A DNA stretch of 14,786 nt, taken from the NCBI GenBank assembly GCA_030643245.1, contig DAOWME010000048.1, forward strand, positions 1 through 14,786, written 5' to 3'. Below, piece after piece: positions 13,535 through 14,786 of the stretch. The notes under the pieces are model-generated. The model saw only the letters and a program-made list of their open reading frames with translations. It was not told the origin of the DNA and searched no databases. The stretch is from Deltaproteobacteria bacterium (GTDB lineage Bacteria > Desulfobacterota > UBA8473). A program made the translations under genes and the position numbers. How positions within the stretch are numbered: the stretch's first letter is position 1; each line of letters opens with the position of its first letter.

Positions 13535-14610
13535 GTGACGATATGTATAATATAGCGGTTATACCTGGCGACGGCACCGGACCTGAGGTCATTTCCGAGG
13601 GGCTCAAGGTGTTGAAGGCCGTTTCAGATATAAACGGATTCACGTATAATCTAATCGAGTATGACTTGGGGGGAGAGAGGTATCTCAGGACAGGTGAGAT
13701 CCTGCCCGACTCGGTTGTGGAAGAATTGAAAAAGGTCGATGTCATATACCTCGGCGCCATAGGCCATCCTGACGTAAAACCTGGAACCCTGGAAAGAGGG
13801 ATACTTTTAAAGATCAGGTCTTTACTCGACCAATATATAAACCTTAGACCAGTAAGGTTGTACCCTGGTGTGGAAACACCCCTTAGAGATAAAGGGCCGG
13901 AGGACATTGACTTTGTAGTGGTGCGGGAGAATACAGAGGGCTTCTACACCGGGGCCGGCGGATTTTTGAAGAAGGGAACCAAGGATGAGGTGGCAATACA
14001 AGAATCCATTAACACCAGAAAAGGGGTGGAGAGGTGTCTCAGATATGCTTTTGACCTGTGTCGAAAGAGAGGCGGGACCAGGAAACTTACCCTTTGCGGA
14101 AAAACCAATGTACTAACCTATGCTTTTGATCTTTGGCACAGGGCCTTTAAAGATGTTTCCAAGGACTATCCGGATATTGCCACCGATTATGCCCATGTTG
14201 ATGCGATCTCAATGTGGTTAATCAAGAACCCTGAATGGTTTGATGTGATCGTTACCGATAATATGTTTGGTGACATAATAACAGATATCGGAGCGATAAT
14301 TCAAGGCGGAATGGGTATAGCCGCCGGCGGGAATATTAACCCTCACGGTACCTCCATGTTTGAGCCTATAGGGGGATCAGCTCCCAAATACCAGGGGAAG
14401 GATATGATAAATCCCCTGGCTGCGATTTCTGCCTGTCAGATGATGTTGGAACACCTGGAGGAGTTGGATGCCGCAATGCTTGTAGAGAAGGCAATCATCA
14501 AGGTACTCACCAGAGATATTAAGAGCCTCTCAGCAGGAAAGATGGGGCATGGCACCAAGGAGGTTGGTGATTTAGTGGTAAAATACGTTGTCGAGGATTC
14601 AGACCGATAA
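13531..14610 (+). CDS. leuB: 3-Isopropylmalate dehydrogenase, atypical (isocitrate/tartrate dehydrogenase-like) subgroup
   Basis: This 359-residue beta-decarboxylating dehydrogenase would oxidise 3-isopropylmalate to 2-oxoisocaproate. It opens with NIAVIPGDGTGPEV (7-20). Metal ligands are Asp224, Asp248 and Asp252 (VTDNMFGDIITD), with catalytic Tyr139. The substrate motif is RENTEGFY (132-139), as in isocitrate, homoisocitrate and tartrate dehydrogenases, not the RELTGGIYFG of standard bacterial LeuB. In the adenosine site GGSAPKYQGK (281-290), Lys286-Tyr287 match the NADP-binding Lys-Tyr of E. coli isocitrate dehydrogenase, and the usual His of HGSAP is Gly282 or Gly281. Context with leuACD argues for leuB; homoisocitrate or tartrate dehydrogenase are alternatives. 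GTG at 13531 overlaps the leuD stop and has GGGGGAG about 11 nt upstream. ATG at 13543 is a shorter option. Confidence 0.87.
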   Translation: MSDDMYNIAVIPGDGTGPEVISEGLKVLKAVSDINGFTYNLIEYDLGGERYLRTGEILPDSVVEELKKVDVIYLGAIGHPDVKPGTLERGILLKIRSLLDQYINLRPVRLYPGVETPLRDKGPEDIDFVVVRENTEGFYTGAGGFLKKGTKDEVAIQESINTRKGVERCLRYAFDLCRKRGGTRKLTLCGKTNVLTYAFDLWHRAFKDVSKDYPDIATDYAHVDAISMWLIKNPEWFDVIVTDNMFGDIITDIGAIIQGGMGIAAGGNINPHGTSMFEPIGGSAPKYQGKDMINPLAAISACQMMLEHLEELDAAMLVEKAIIKVLTRDIKSLSAGKMGHGTKEVGDLVVKYVVEDSDR

Positions 14611-14786
14611 CGACTTTAAGCCCATTTTATATTATAAATAAATTTGGCATCCTTCATAAAAGCTATAAAGTAGTTTACACTTTCTAATAAAAAAACGGTC
14701 TCGGCACAGATTCAACGGTGGTCAAATTTTAATCCGTGCAGCTGTTTGAGCATTTTAGTGAGCGTTAAGAAAGAACAGGGGGAAAG
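14611..14786. other. AT-rich tail after leuB
   Basis: No gene is seen. An imperfect inverted repeat, GCACAGATT (14704-14712) with AATCCGTGC (14731-14739), has one mismatch and no T-tract. The window ends in a purine-rich ACAGGGGGAAAG that could be a ribosome site for a following gene; in related genomes asd often follows leuB. That is a guess from synteny, not from this sequence. Confidence 0.35.

Noticed and set aside
11614..14659. GGCATCCTTCATAA occurs exactly at 11614-11627 and again at 14646-14659
   Set aside because: A single shared 14-mer in about 15 kb is close to what chance allows, and the flanks do not match. A genome-wide count would be needed to call it a repeat.

Overview
The window looks like chromosomal DNA of a Desulfobacterota ("deltaproteobacterial") organism. 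The evidence is moderate GC, mostly strong AGGAGG-type ribosome sites, a heteromeric acyl-CoA dehydrogenase pair, and above all the gene order ilvB-ilvN-ilvC-psd-pssA-leuA-leuC-leuD-leuB, which I know from Geobacter and relatives. This placement is inference from gene content; no rRNA or other marker is present.

Layout. (1) 1-3679, plus strand: two acyl-CoA dehydrogenase subunits in tandem, then, after a 241-bp structured gap, a FabK/nitronate monooxygenase-family flavoprotein. This looks like an acyl-CoA oxidation or reduction locus whose substrate cannot be read from sequence. (2) 3680-4640: a convergent gap with a long perfect dyad, a minus-strand gene for a small exported four-cysteine protein, and a 480-bp AT-rich region. 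That region carries two divergent sigma70-like promoters with perfect -35 boxes around an 8-bp palindrome. (3) 4641-9749, plus strand: a DUF465 (YdcH-like) small protein, ilvB, ilvN, ilvC, then psd and pssA. (4) 9750-14610, plus strand: a leader with a terminator-like hairpin, leuA, a gap with a hairpin and heptanucleotide repeats, then leuC, leuD and leuB tightly packed. (5) 14611-14786: AT-rich tail with no gene seen.

Function. IlvBN condenses pyruvate (or pyruvate plus 2-oxobutyrate), and IlvC isomerises and reduces the product. IlvD and the transaminase IlvE are not in the window. LeuA, LeuCD and LeuB then carry 2-oxoisovalerate to 2-oxoisocaproate. PssA makes phosphatidylserine and Psd decarboxylates it to phosphatidylethanolamine, so a membrane lipid module sits inside the branched-chain amino acid cluster.

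No mobile element, CRISPR array, phage gene or obvious novel multi-gene system is present. The points most worth checking are the two reductases' cofactor pockets (IlvC lacks the usual NADPH-type Arg; LeuB carries a Lys-Tyr pair like NADP isocitrate dehydrogenase), the divergent promoter region, the leuA leader, and the heptamer repeat block before leuC.
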